From assembly GCF_030052815.1 (NCBI RefSeq), contig NC_079496.1:38341593-38405592 (forward strand): 64,000 bases of DNA. Reading direction: 5' to 3'. Position 1 is the first letter of the stretch. Every line of letters starts with the position of its first letter. Positions 35,819 through 46,863 of this stretch are shown here, one piece after another. Origin of the DNA: Hevea brasiliensis (taxonomy: Eukaryota > Streptophyta > Magnoliopsida > Malpighiales > Euphorbiaceae). The position numbers and the translations under genes are program-made. The notes beneath the pieces are model-generated. The model saw nothing but the letters and a program-made list of their open reading frames with translations, was not told the origin of the DNA and searched no databases.

Positions 35819-36413
35819 TAGGTTCTGGAGATACTGATCGTGAGCCCAGTAGACCGCAGACTGGGTCAGTCCATCTTGCAGCTCTGCATAGTGTCCGTGT
35901 TACCTCACCATCTACAGTGCATTGGTAGGACACTAGGCTTCATTTTGGTATTTTGTAATTGATTTTTATTTTCCTTTGTGTAAATGAAACTTATGTAATG
36001 TATTTTGATGTTAATGAGAATTGTGTTTGTGAATGAAAAAGTGAATGTTTGACTGTGATTTATACATGATATTACATGAGATGAATGATTGAGAAATGAA
36101 ATTGAAAAATGTTGAGATTTTGATATTGGAGTTTGAGAGTGATGAGACATGAATATTGGAAGTGTTTTTAACAGGTTCCGAAGAACTATTTTCTCCATTT
36201 GTAGCCGGTACTCTGCCGGATTTTCTTTAAAATTTTCGAAACCTCAAAAAAATGATAATTTCGATAAATGGCTTAAATAAATTATATTTCATAGACTATA
36301 TTCAAAACTATGATAACAAAAAAAATGATTAAGTTAAAATAGAGGGTGCCGATACACCGTGTGACATTGCTTACTCGGATATACTGTACACGGGTAAGGG
36401 GTGTCACATTTAG

Positions 36414-36425
36414 TGGTATCAGAGC
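36414..36425 (+). promoter_or_regulatory. R6 primer-binding site (tRNA-iMet)
   Basis: Exact TGGTATCAGAGC, 5 bp after the LTR. Confidence 0.92.
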
Positions 36426-36535
36426 ACGGTTTAGGCGTTTCTGGGCCTAGATTAAGTCCATACCATGCTTTGCATTTGTAAGAGTCGAGGTGACACTAAT
36501 GCAGATCTGTTTGTCTTTCTTATTTTGAATAGGAT

Positions 36536-37589
36536 ATGGACCCTACATCTCAGAGGGCAGTTGAGGAGGAAGTGGAGAGTCATGCTCCACCTGCAGCAGC
36601 TGAGACTGGGGGTATGGGAGAACCTGCTCCGCCAGCTCAAGCAGAGCATGCTCAGCCTCCACAGGCCATGTTCCAGCAAATGGCTGAATTCTTCAGACAA
36701 ATGGGTGGGGTAATGCCAGCACCACCACCACCACCACCAGCTCCACAGCAGAAATCACACCTGGAAAGATTAAGAAAATTTGGAGCAGTGGACTTTTTCG
36801 GCAAGAGAGAAGATGATTCTGTTGCAGCCGAAAACTGGTTGAACAGAACAGGCAGAGTTTTAAAACAACTCCATTGCACTCCAGAGCAAAACTTGGAAGC
36901 TGCCATATCTCTGTTACAAGATGATGCCTATGAATGGTGGGATATGGTGTCCAGTGAAGTACAACCAGAAATAGTAACTTGGGACTTCTTCCTCTCCGAA
37001 TTCAAGAAGAAATATGTGGGTACTGTATACCTAGAAGAGAGAAGAAGGGAATTCATTAACCTGAGGCAGAGACAGCTGTCAGTGGTCGGATATGAGAAGG
37101 AATTTGTCCGATTGAGCCGCTATGGAAGGGAGATAGTCCCTAATGAAGCTGAAAGGTGCAAGAGATTCGAAGAGGGACTAAATGACAACATAAAGATCAT
37201 GATCACTGCCTTGGGAATTACCGACTTCACTAAGTAAGTGGAAGCTGCAATAAAGGTTGAAAAAGTAAGAATCAGTGAGCAGACTAGAAGGGAAAGACAG
37301 CAGAAGAGGGGCTCAAGTCAGTCTAGTTCAGCTCCTGCATCTGGGAAGAGGTTCAAGGGTCCATCAGCATCGAGTTCATGCCAGCCACACGGTCAGGGTC
37401 AGTCTCAGGGGCCCAGGCCACAGTTTACCCCTAGGAGAGGTCAGTCCACACCATCAGTGGGCAGCTCTCTAGGGATGGGGTTCAGGGGACCAGCCCCAGC
37501 ATCTTCTGCATGTCCACACTGTTTGAAATGGCATAAGAAGTGTTGGAGAGTGGTAGTGCTCGCTAAGGTGTGGGTCAACAGAGCATCAG
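36536..37589 (+). pseudogene. gag: R6 gag
   Basis: The ATG at 36536 opens MDPTSQRAVEEEVESHAPPA, a Pro/Ala-rich run (APPPPPPAPQQKSHLERL), and the capsid: FFGKREDDSVAAENWLNRTG, LLQDDAYEWWDMVSS, FKKKYVGTVYLEERRREF, VGYEKEFVRLSRYGRE. A TAA at 37235-37237 replaces Leu of FTKLVEAA; the same frame continues (EAAIKVEKVRISEQ) into a Gln/Ser/Gly-rich basic linker. The first knuckle CPHCLKWHKKC lacks one residue compared with R2 (HKGEC pattern). A 2-bp deficit near 37558 shifts the frame before the second knuckle, which reads out of frame as CGST-EHQLRNC-type sequence. Only two lesions separate this from an open gag. Confidence 0.9.
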
Positions 37590-40415
37590 TTGAGAAATTG
37601 TCCACGCAGAACTACTACAGCTGCTACAACACAAGCAGACAGACCTACTCCTGCACCACAAAGGGGTAGGAAATCTGGCAAATCTGACGCAGTGGGACCA
37701 TCACAGAGGCCTGCATCTGAGCCAGCAGAGAGGCCTGATAATAAACCACCTGCCAGAGCCTATGCCATTAGAGCTCAGGAGGAGCAAGATGCCCCGGATG
37801 TCATCAGGGGTACGTTCTCCCTCTACAATACATTTGTGCATGCATTAGTGGATCCAGGATCCACTCATTCATACATCTGCATCAACTTACCCATAGAAAG
37901 GGGGATACTAGTAGGGGAGAGTGACTAAGACATTATGGTCACTAATCCATTGTGCCACAGTGTAGTGGTAAACAAAGCATACAAGGGTTGCCCGTTGAGG
38001 ATTCAGGGGTATGAATTCTTGGCAAACTTGATTGAGTTGCCCTTCCATGAGTTTGACGTGATTTTGGGAATGGATTGGTTGTCACGTCATCAGGCAATGG
38101 TTGATTGTAAATTGAAGAGAATTTCTCTAAAAACTTCAAAGGGTAATGAGATCACTGTTGTGGGTGAAAGGATAGATTTCCTGTCCAATGTTATCTCAGC
38201 CACAGTTGCAAGAAGAACGATGAGAAAAGGCTGTGAAGCCTACCTAGCACATGTGGTGGATACTAGGCAGGCTAAGCCAAACCTGAGTGACATACCCACA
38301 GTAAGAGACTTCTCAGAAGTATTTCCTGAAGAGTTGCCTGGTTTGCCACCAGAAAGGGAAGTTGAATTTGCTATTGAGACACTGCCGGGTACAGCACCCA
38401 TTTCCATTACTCCTTATAGGATGGCACCCACTGAATTGAGGGAGTTGAAAACTCAGTTACAAGAGTTGCTTGATAAGGGGTTTATACGCCCCAGTGTGTC
38501 ACCATGGGGAGCTCCAGTGCTGTTTGTGAAAAAGAAGGATGGGACTTTGAGGTTATGCATCGATTACTGGCAGTTGAATAAAGTGACTGTGAAGAATAAG
38601 TATCCGTTGCCTAGAATTGATGATATGTTTGATCAGTTAAAGGGAGCAGGAGTATTTTCTAAGATTGATCTCAGATCAGGGTATCATCAGTTGAGGGTGA
38701 AGGATGCAGATGTGCCAAAGACTGCATTCAGGACCCGATATGGGCATTATGAGTTCCTGGTAATGCCCTTTGGCCTAACAAATGCACCAGCAACATTCAT
38801 GGACCTTATGAACCGTATCTTTCATCCATACCTAGATCGGTTCGTAGTGGCCTTTATTGATGATATTTTGGTGTATTCCAAGACCAGTGAAGAACATGAT
38901 GAGCATTTGAGGATTGTTCTGCAAACCCTGAGAGAAAAGAAGCTGTATGCTAAGTTGTCCAAGTGTGACTTTTGGTTGAATGAGATTGCATTCCTTGGAC
39001 ACATAGTGTCAACTGATGGGATTAGGGTGGATCCCAAGAAAATAGAAGCAGTGATGGAATGGAAGCCTCCCAGAAATACAACTGAGGTCAGAAGCTTCTT
39101 GAGGCTAGCTGGGTATTACAGGAGATTTGTGAAGGGATTTTCCTTAATAGCTGCTCCAATGACCAAGTTGTTACACAAGAATGTCAGATTTGACTGGAAT
39201 AATAAGTGTCAGACTAGTTTTGAGAAGTTGAAGGCTATGTTGACAGAGGCACCAGTATTAACACAGCCAGTGTCAAGAAAAGACTTCGTGGTCTACAGTG
39301 ATGCCTCTCATAATGGGTTAGGGTGTGTATTGATGCAAGAGGCGAAGGTGGTCGCTTATGCTTCCAGGCAGCTAAGGCCACATGAACAGAACTACCCTAC
39401 CCATAATCTAGAGCTTGCAGCAATAATCTTCGCACTGAAGATATGGAGGCATTACTTATATGGTGAAAAGTGCTACATTTACACAGACCACAAGAGTCTA
39501 AAATACTTGCCAACCCAGAAGGAGCTCAACCTTAGACAGAGGCGATGGATTGAGTTCCTGAAAGACTATGATTGTGTGATTGACTATCATCCTGGGAAGG
39601 CAAATGTTGTTGCTGATGCTTTGAGCAGAAAATCCATGACAGCCTTGAGATCATTGAATGCCCGTCTAACTTTGATTCGAGATGGAGCTATTTTGGCTGA
39701 GTTGCAAGTGAGGCCAACCCTGTTACAGCAGATTTTAGATGGGCAGAAGGTAGATGAGAAGCTAATGGCTATTATGAGCAAAATCTCATAGGGAAAAGCA
39801 ACTAACTATGAGATGAAAGCAGATGGGTGTCTGTATTACAAAGGAAGACTGTGTGTACTAGATAATGGGGAATTGAAGGCCAGTATTCTGAAAGAGGCAC
39901 ACACCAGTGTATATGCTATGCACCCAGGAAGCACAAAGATGTATCATGATCTGAAGCTTCAGTATTGGTGGCCTGGTATGAAGAAGGACATAGCTGATTA
40001 TGTGACTAAATGCTTGACATGTCAGCAAGTCAAGGCAGAACATCAAGTTCCATCAAGTTTGCTACAACCTATATGCATACCTGAATGGGAATGGGATCGG
40101 GTCACTATGGATTTTGTAAGTGGTCTACCTCTCACCCAGAAGAAACATGATGCAGCATGGGTGATAGTGGATAGATTGACGAAGTCAGCACACTTTCTGC
40201 CAGTTAGGACTAACTACTCACTGGAGAAGTTAGCAGAATTGTATATCAGTGAGATAGTTAGACTGCATGGAATTCCACTTTCCATCATATCTGATCGAGA
40301 CCCAAGGTTTACATCGAGATTTTGGAAGAGGTTGCATGAGTCCTTAGGTACACAACTCCACTTCAGCACAGCTTTCCATCCTCAGACGGATGGGCAATCA
40401 GAAAGAGTAATCTAG
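37590..40415 (+). pseudogene. pol: R6 protease, RT, RNase H and integrase core
   Basis: One frame of 942 codons with stops at 37926-37928 (replacing Gln), 39789-39791 (Glu) and 40413-40415 (Gln at the exon end). Protease: VDPGSTHSYI (about 37845) and [32 protein letters not shown] (38529), [28 protein letters not shown], catalytic FIDDILVYS (38852). RNase [15 protein letters not shown] (39292), [27 protein letters not shown]. Integrase: HTSVYAMH...CLTC zinc region (39898-40025), TMDFVSGLP (40105), [12 protein letters not shown] (40290), TDGQSERVI (40387). All DDE residues are present. The frame meets a GT...AG insert right after SERVI. Confidence 0.93.
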
Positions 40416-40489
40416 GTAAACAATGGAACTAATTGAATTAATACAACTATTGAACTAAAATGATAACAATAACATGAAATATATGTCAG
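40416..40489 (+). other. Putative 74-bp spliceosomal intron in R6 integrase
   Basis: GTAAAC...TGTCAG, A/T-rich, 74 bp, directly after the Gln codon of SERVIQ. The flanking coding frames are 0 and 2 in the genome, and they join only if exactly these 74 bases are removed (SERVIQ to VLEDMLRSC). R3 and R5 are continuous here ([11 protein letters not shown]). R7 has a 75-bp version at 50690-50764. Confidence 0.75.
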
Positions 40490-41251
40490 GTCCTTGAGGA
40501 TATGCTGAGGAGTTGTGTTATTGAGTTTGAGGGAAGTTGGGATAGATACCTCCCATCGCGTAAATTTGCATACAACAATAGCTGCCAAGCTAGCATCCAA
40601 ATGGCCCCGTATGAAGCATTATATGGGAGGAAATGTAGAACTCCAGTGTGCTGGACTGAATTGGGCGAAGACAAACTGGTGGGGCCAGACCTGGTGAAAC
40701 AGACTGAGGAGAAAGTGAAACTAATCAAAGCCAATCTGAAGGTTGCCTCAGATAGACAGAAATCTTATGCCGACCTGAAGAGAAAAGAAATAGAATATGC
40801 GGTTGGCGATAAAGTGTTCCTCAAGGTGTCACCATGGAAGAAGGTATTGAGGTTTGGAAGAAAAGGTAAGTTAAGCCCTAGGTTCATTGGCCCATATGAA
40901 GTCATTGAACGTGTGGGTCCAGTGGCCTATAAGCTAGCTTTACCACCAGAGCTGGATAAGATACACAATGTGTTCCACGTGTCAATGCTCAGAAGATACC
41001 GCTCAGATCCTTCACATGTCATCTCCAGAGAAGAAATTGAAATACAACCGGATTTGACATATGAAGAAGAACCTCTACGGATCCTAGCTCGGGAAGTAAA
41101 AGAATTGAGGAACAAACAGATTCCACTGGTGAAAGTGCTTTGGAGGCACCACAACACCGAGGAGGCAACTTGGGAAAGTGAAGAGACAATGAGGCAACAG
41201 TTCCCTCAACTGTTTGCATCAGGTAAATTTCGAGGACGAAATTTAAATTAG
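40490..41251 (+). CDS. pol: R6 integrase C-terminus and chromodomain (3' exon)
   Basis: The open frame starts at the acceptor with [20 protein letters not shown], then has the GPY/F-type region (YEALYGRKCRTPVCW, LSPRFIGPYEVIERVGPVAY), LALPPELDKIHNVFHVSMLR and the chromodomain-like tail (LRNKQIPLVKVLWRHHNTEE, TWESEETMRQQFPQLF). It ends SGKFRGRNLN followed by TAG at 41249-41251. The last codons overlap the pre-PPT hairpin, and the stop lies in the polypurine tract. It has no internal stop, so this is the best conserved exon in the window, although the upstream frame is broken. Confidence 0.9.
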   Translation, partial: VLEDMLRSCVIEFEGSWDRYLPSRKFAYNNSCQASIQMAPYEALYGRKCRTPVCWTELGEDKLVGPDLVKQTEEKVKLIKANLKVASDRQKSYADLKRKEIEYAVGDKVFLKVSPWKKVLRFGRKGKLSPRFIGPYEVIERVGPVAYKLALPPELDKIHNVFHVSMLRRYRSDPSHVISREEIEIQPDLTYEEEPLRILAREVKELRNKQIPLVKVLWRHHNTEEATWESEETMRQQFPQLFASGKFRGRNLN

Positions 41252-41262
41252 AGGGGAAGAGT
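41225..41262 (+). promoter_or_regulatory. R6 pre-PPT hairpin and polypurine tract
   Basis: AAATTTCG-AGGA-CGAAATTT (41225-41244) is a perfect 8-bp stem. The tract AGAGGGGAAGAG then reaches the LTR at 41263. The hairpin also encodes the last Pol residues. Confidence 0.85.
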
Positions 41263-43590
41263 TGTAACACCCTCCCGGTAGCAACTCCGTACATTCTACT
41301 GTTCCGGTGACCGGTGTCGGTCCGGACAGCTAGAACGTTCAGAAAAATATTAAAAATAAAGTGAAAAACCATAATTAACTCAAATATTAATAAGAAAAAT
41401 TTAGGAAAAATTTTAAAAATAAAATACAACCAAGTTAAATGAGCCGGTGCCCTAGCGATGGGTAACCTAGTGAGAAGTTGCTGTTCTCGCAACTAGGAGC
41501 CCTAGACCCGGGTAAAAATTCATAAAATAATTTTTGGGACTCCAGAGAAGGGTCATTGAGGTTTCTATGGCATTAGAATGCCAAGAAAATATTTAGAAAA
41601 ATTTTTCAATCAGTACAGACAATTTTGACCCGTTAAGCCAAACGGAGGGCATTTTGGTCATTTTGCCTTCAGAGGTGATTTTTGGCCGACTTGTCCAGTT
41701 AAATAAATAATTATTATGACATAAAATATGAATAAACATTACTAAAAATTAAATTGAAAATGAGTAGTAATGAAAAGAAAAGAAAAATAAAAAAAAAGCT
41801 CATTTATGACATATGATGATGTCATTTAAAGGCTACCACCAATCAAATTTAAACAACCAATTAACTAACTAATAAAAGAGATGAATAAAGACCAAAGAAT
41901 TAAAAAAATTTTCAGCCATCTTCTTCCTCATTCAGCCGCACCACCATAACCAAGAACCCTCCATTTTTCTTCTTAAATCAAGCTTAAAAATCTCTTAAAC
42001 CTCTCCCCAAAACCCTAAGTCATCTTCACTAAAATTAATCCACACACCCTAAGGAAGCTCTAGGCAGCCACAAAGAGGAGAAATTTTAGAGTTTTCACAA
42101 GTTCAATAAGTTGAGCCAAGAGGTTAGTGCTTACTTATGTTAATATTCCTTTATTTCCATGTTAAGGACTTGAATTTAGTATGAAATTGTAAGTTAAATG
42201 AACTAAAACTCATGTGTATGTGTACCATAAATTTCGGCAGCCCTAAGGAAGGAATGAGTCTGATTGTTTTAATAGACTTAGAATGAATTAGAGATTATGT
42301 TTAAGGTGTATATACACATATATGATGAATGAAAGTGTTTAACTAGGTGTACGGGTGAATTGAAATGGGAAATTAGGGTTTTGGGAGTGAAAAATTGGAC
42401 TTGGCTTATGAAATGATTAATGGACATTCTAATGCTCAATTAGTGACCATTTGAGTCAAGTTAATCATAATTTGAAGTGAACTAAAGTGTTACAAACCCA
42501 ATTGGTAGGCTGCCTAGTGACAGCAGCAATGAGGCTATGAGTCCAGCCTGTTTGGACTGCCATATCTTTGGCTGTGTAGGTCCAATTGGTGTTTGGCCAA
42601 TTGGACATGAAACTAGACTTATAATGGCACAATTTTTCGGAAGAAACCATGTCCAAAAGACTAAAGCAAGTGGACCAAAAATTGGCCCCAATCCGGATAC
42701 CCTGCAAACAGGTTCTGCAGAATGACCAAATGAACAGTAACTGTTCATTTGGCCATAACTCACTGTAGATATGGTCAATTGACCTTAAATTTTTACAGCA
42801 ACAAGTTAAGACATAGAAAAACAACTTTCATGAAGAAACCTACCCCAAATTATGACCAGAACCTATCCAACAAGGCAGTGGCAGTCACTGTTCATTGTAC
42901 TGTAGATTTGGTAAATTCTGCAGTTTTGCAATCCGGCCAGCTGGGGTTTTTGGACCATATCTGGAGCTACAAAACTCCAAATGGAGTGATTCAAAAGATG
43001 AAATTCAACTAGACAAAATAAGAAACAACTTTCATGTTTATCATTTCCTCAAAGTTTCACTGTAACAGTCACCAATGGAACAGTAAAGTTGGGTTACAAA
43101 AACTGAAAATTCTGCTTCCCTTGGTTTAAACTTAGAAATGGTATTAATTCTTAATGCCAACAAGTTTTGAATGCAAAATGTGGTATGTTGGGAGTGTCAA
43201 AACCAATGTACCTATTTTCTATCAAAAAGTCAACATTTTTGTTGACCAATGAGGTAAATAGTGACACCAAAACTTGAAATTCAAAATTTGAAGAATTCAA
43301 AAGTATCAAATACCTAGTATACCTAACAAGATTGGTTTGGATAGTTTGGCATGCCAATAGGGTTCAGTTAGCAGTACTGCACATGGCATTATGCCATTCT
43401 GTGATTTTATGGCTTTTAGCCATTTTGATATTGTGTTGAGACTTGGCCTTGTGCCTAATATTATTTACAGCTTGTTAGCTGTTCTGTTGCACACCGGGAG
43501 ATACATATGTGACCGATGGTGTGACGGCCCGAGGTACTTGATACCCGGTGGTTACCCGTTTATCCATCGATCGTCCAAAGATAGGTTACT
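41263..43590 (+). repeat. R6 3' LTR, left part
   Basis: It repeats the first 2.3 kb of the R6 5' LTR, including palindrome 41807-41824, and is cut by R7 after TTACT (43586-43590). From about 43540 to the cut, CAG motifs are garbled (for example CCAGTCCAGTCG reads as ATCGATCG-like sequence). Confidence 0.92.
43586..43590. repeat. Target site duplication TTACT of R7
   Basis: TTACT is repeated at 54690-54694. Removing R7 restores GGTTACTTGGGCA, the LTR sequence found in the R6 5' LTR. Confidence 0.95.
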
Positions 43591-46500
43591 TGTAACACCC
43601 TCCAGAACCACTCCGTACATCCTACTGCTCCGGTGATCGTGTATCTGTCCGATACTAGAACGTCGAAAAATATTCAAACTAAAGTCAGGAACCATAATTA
43701 ACTCAAATATTAACAAGAAAAATTTAGTAAAAATTTTAGAAATAAAATACAATCAAGTTAAACGAGCCGGTGCTCTAGCGATGGGTAACCGGAGGGAAGT
43801 TGCGGTTCTCGCAACGAGGAGCCCTAGACCCGGGGGAAAAATTATAAAATAATTTTTGGGACTCCAGAGAAGGGTAATTGAGGTTCCCATGGCATTAGAA
43901 TGCCAAGAAAATACCTAAAAATTTTTTTTCAATCGGTACAGACAATTTTGACCCGTTAAGCCAAATGGAGGGCATTTTGGTCATTTAGCCTTCAGAGGTG
44001 ATTTTTGGCCGACTTGTCCAGTTGAGTAAATAATTAATATGACATAAAATATGAATTAATGTTGATGAAAAATTTATTAAAAATGAGAAATGAAAATAAG
44101 AAAACAAAAGTAAGAAGAAAAGTAAGTAAATGGGAATTATGATGTCATTAAGAAAAACTATGACCAATCAAAATTTAGCCATTATTTGACTAACTAATAA
44201 AGAGATAAAAGAAGACCTAAACAATTAAAAAAACCAGCTGCTTTCTTCTTCTTCTTCTTCCTTTAAAACGTGATCCTCTCTTCTTCCTCCCTCCATGAAA
44301 ATTTTCTTTCATTACCTCCATTTCCCATGAGTTTCCACCACTAAACCCTAACCCCTTTCATTAAACCTTGACCATATCACTTGGAGAAGCTTTTGGCAGC
44401 CAAGGAAAGGAAGAAAAGTGAGGTTTAGGGCTTTGGAAATTCTGCCCAAACAAGGTTAGTGCATTTATACCCATTAAACACTTTATTTCCATGATTTTGG
44501 ACTTGAACTTAGTAAGATTTGTAGTTTAAATGAACAAAAAACCTATGGGTATGAACACTTCAATTTCGGCAGCCCTAAGAAGAAACAATAAGGGAGTGTT
44601 TTAAATGTTTCTTTTAATGGACTTAGCATGAGTTGGAGATTGTATTTAAGTTATATATTTACATAGATGTTGAACTAGGGTGCTAATGGAGGGTTATGGG
44701 TAAATTGCCTTGGATACTAGGGTTTTGAAGCATGAAAAAGTGACTTGGCTGACCAACCTATTAAAGAACACTCTAATGGTCAATAAGTGACCATTTTGGA
44801 TATGTTGACCATAAATGAGACTGAAAAATGGTGGGGCAAAGTCAAGGTATAAACTGCCCTATGACAAGAAAGATATGGACTGAAAATTCAGTCCCTTTGC
44901 ACTGCCATAACTTGGGCTGTGTTAGTCCAATTGATGTTTGGCCAATTGGACATGAAACTAGGCTTATAATGGCACATTTTTGCTGAAGAAACCATGCCCA
45001 AAAGACCAAAGCAAGAGGACCAAAACTTGGCCCCAATCCGGAACCCTGAAACTGCCTCTGCAGAATTGACCAAATGAACAGTAACTGTTCATTTGGCCAT
45101 AACTCACTGTAGATTTGGTCAATTGGCCTGAAATGTTTACAGCAACAAGTTAAGACATAGACAAACAACTTTCATGAAGGAACCTACCCCAAATTATGGC
45201 CAGAACCCATTCAACCAAGTGACTCAAGTTACTGTTCATGCACTGTAGATATGGTAAATTTCTGCAGAATGCATATCCGGACAGCTTGGGTTTTTGAGCC
45301 ATATCTGGAGCTAAAAAACTCCAAATGGAGTGATTCAAAAAAAGAAATTCAACTAGACAAAATAAGGAACAACTTTCATGTTTTACATTTCTTCAAATTC
45401 CAACAGTAACAGTGTCCAATGGAACAGTAAATTTGACTCACCAAAACTGAAATTTTCTGCTTGTGTGGGTTACACTTTGAAATGGTATTAACACTTAATG
45501 CCAACAAGTTTTAAACACCAAATGTGGTATGTTGGGAGTGCCAAAGGCAATGTACACATTTTTATTCCAAAAGTCAACATTTTTGTTGACCAATGATGAA
45601 TAGTGACACCAAAAAAGTTGAAATTCACAAATTGACAAATTTAAGAGTTTCAAATGCCCTAGTATACCTAACAAGATTGGTTTGGATAGTTTGGCATGCC
45701 AATAGGGTTGATTAGCGATCGCACATGGCAAAAATGCCATTCTGTGATTTCATGGCTTTTAGCCATTCTGACTTTGCATTGAGACTTGGCCTTGTGCCTT
45801 ATATTATTTACAGCTTGTTAGCTGTTCTGTTGCACACCGGGAGATGCATATGTGACCGATGGTGTGACGGCCCGAGGTACTAGGTACCCAGTGCGGTTAC
45901 CCATTATCGATCGATCGTCTAGTGTAGGTTACTTGGGGCAACCAAATGAATAAAAGTGAACAACGTTAATGAAACAATGAATATATCAATACCAAACAAA
46001 GAAAGCATACACATTCTATACACATTTATTTTCTTGCTATTTTCTTTTATTATATTATTGCACCACTAAGCATTATTGCTTAGCGCGTTGCTTTTGCCAC
46101 GCGTAGGTACTGGAGATCCCGATCGCGAGCCCAGTAGACCACAGACTGGGTGAGTCCATCCGGCAGTTCTGCTCAGTGTCCGTGTCACCTCGTCACCGAT
46201 TGCATTGGTAGGACACTAGATGTCATTTTGTCATTTTGTAATTAACTTTTTATTTTCTCATATGTATTTGGGATTTATGTAATGTATTTTGAGGTTCATG
46301 TAAATAATGAAGATTTATGGTCATGGATGGTATTAATTTGAGTATTTATTGGTTGTTTATGTATGAAAACCCTGAGAAAGGGATGTTTTGAGAAATGAAA
46401 AGGTTGTTGAGAACTGAAATTGACAAATTATTGAGATATTGATATTGAGTTTTATTGATGATATTGGAGTTGAGAATGAATGAAATTGTATATTGGAAGT

Positions 46501-46736
46501 GTTTTTAACAGGTTCCGAAGAACTGTTTTCTCCATTTTTAGCCGGTACTCCGCCGGATTTTCTTTAAAATCTTCGGAACCTCAAATGAATAATACTTTTG
46601 ATAAATTGTTAAAATAAATCAAATTTCATAAATTAACTTCAAAAGCATGACACAAATTAAGTAAGGTATATTAGAGTGTGCCAGTACACCGTGTGGCATT
46701 ACTTACTCGTATACTGCATAGGTAAGGGGTGTCACA
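43591..46736 (+). repeat. R7 5' LTR (3.15 kb)
   Basis: TGTAACACCCTCC to GGGGTGTCACA. Signals: GAGGGCATTTTGGTCATTT (43969-43987), half palindrome TGATGTCA, (CTT)n leader (about 44245), 5' splice site CAAG|GTTAGTG (intron start 44455), tandem hairpin 46066-46103. CAG/CTG scrambling occurs at 43591-43690, 45710-45930 and 46110-46200. Confidence 0.92.
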
Positions 46737-46860
46737 TTTAGTGGTATCAGAGCACGGTTTAGGCGTTTCTGGACCTAGATTGAGTCCATACCATGCATTG
46801 CATTTGTAAGAGTCGAGGTGACACTAACGCAGATCTGTTTATCTTTCTTATTTTGAATAG
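44455..46860 (+). other. Predicted leader intron of R7 (LTR to gag)
   Basis: Donor CAAG|GTTAGTG and acceptor TTTCTTATTTTGAATAG, 3 bp before the gag ATG; equivalent to 34177-36532 in R6. Confidence 0.45.
46742..46753 (+). promoter_or_regulatory. R7 primer-binding site (tRNA-iMet)
   Basis: Exact TGGTATCAGAGC, 5 bp after the LTR. Confidence 0.92.
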
Positions 46861-46863
46861 GAT

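Larger units (their letters stand above)
33335..36408 (+). repeat. R6 5' LTR (3.07 kb)
   Basis: TGTAACACCCTCCCGG to GGGGTGTCACA. Near its start it lacks 20 bp present in the 3' LTR (between two copies of TCCGG), a probable repeat-mediated deletion. Signals: motif GAGGGCATTTTGGTCATTTC (33699-33718), palindrome TGACATATGATGATGTCA (33861-33878), CAAT-like CCACCAATCA (33889-33898), CT-rich leader, 5' splice site at 34177, small hairpins ATGGCA-TTA-TGCCAT and similar (35430-35480), and tandem hairpin 35781-35818. Confidence 0.94.
34177..36532 (+). other. Predicted leader intron of R6 (LTR to gag)
   Basis: The donor CAAGAG|GTTAGTG lies 842 bp into the LTR, and the acceptor TTTCTTATTTTGAATAG ends at 36532, 3 bp before the gag ATG. 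A branch-site-like CTAAT (36496-36500) sits 32 nt upstream of the AG. Splicing would remove the rest of the LTR and the PBS from gag mRNA. Equivalent pairs: 21352-23937 (R4) and 44455-46860 (R7). Confidence 0.5.

Noticed and set aside
36714..36750. Poly-proline (CCA)n tract as a microsatellite of interest
   Set aside because: It encodes the Pro run of gag in R2, R4, R6 and R7 and varies slightly in length; ordinary for this family.
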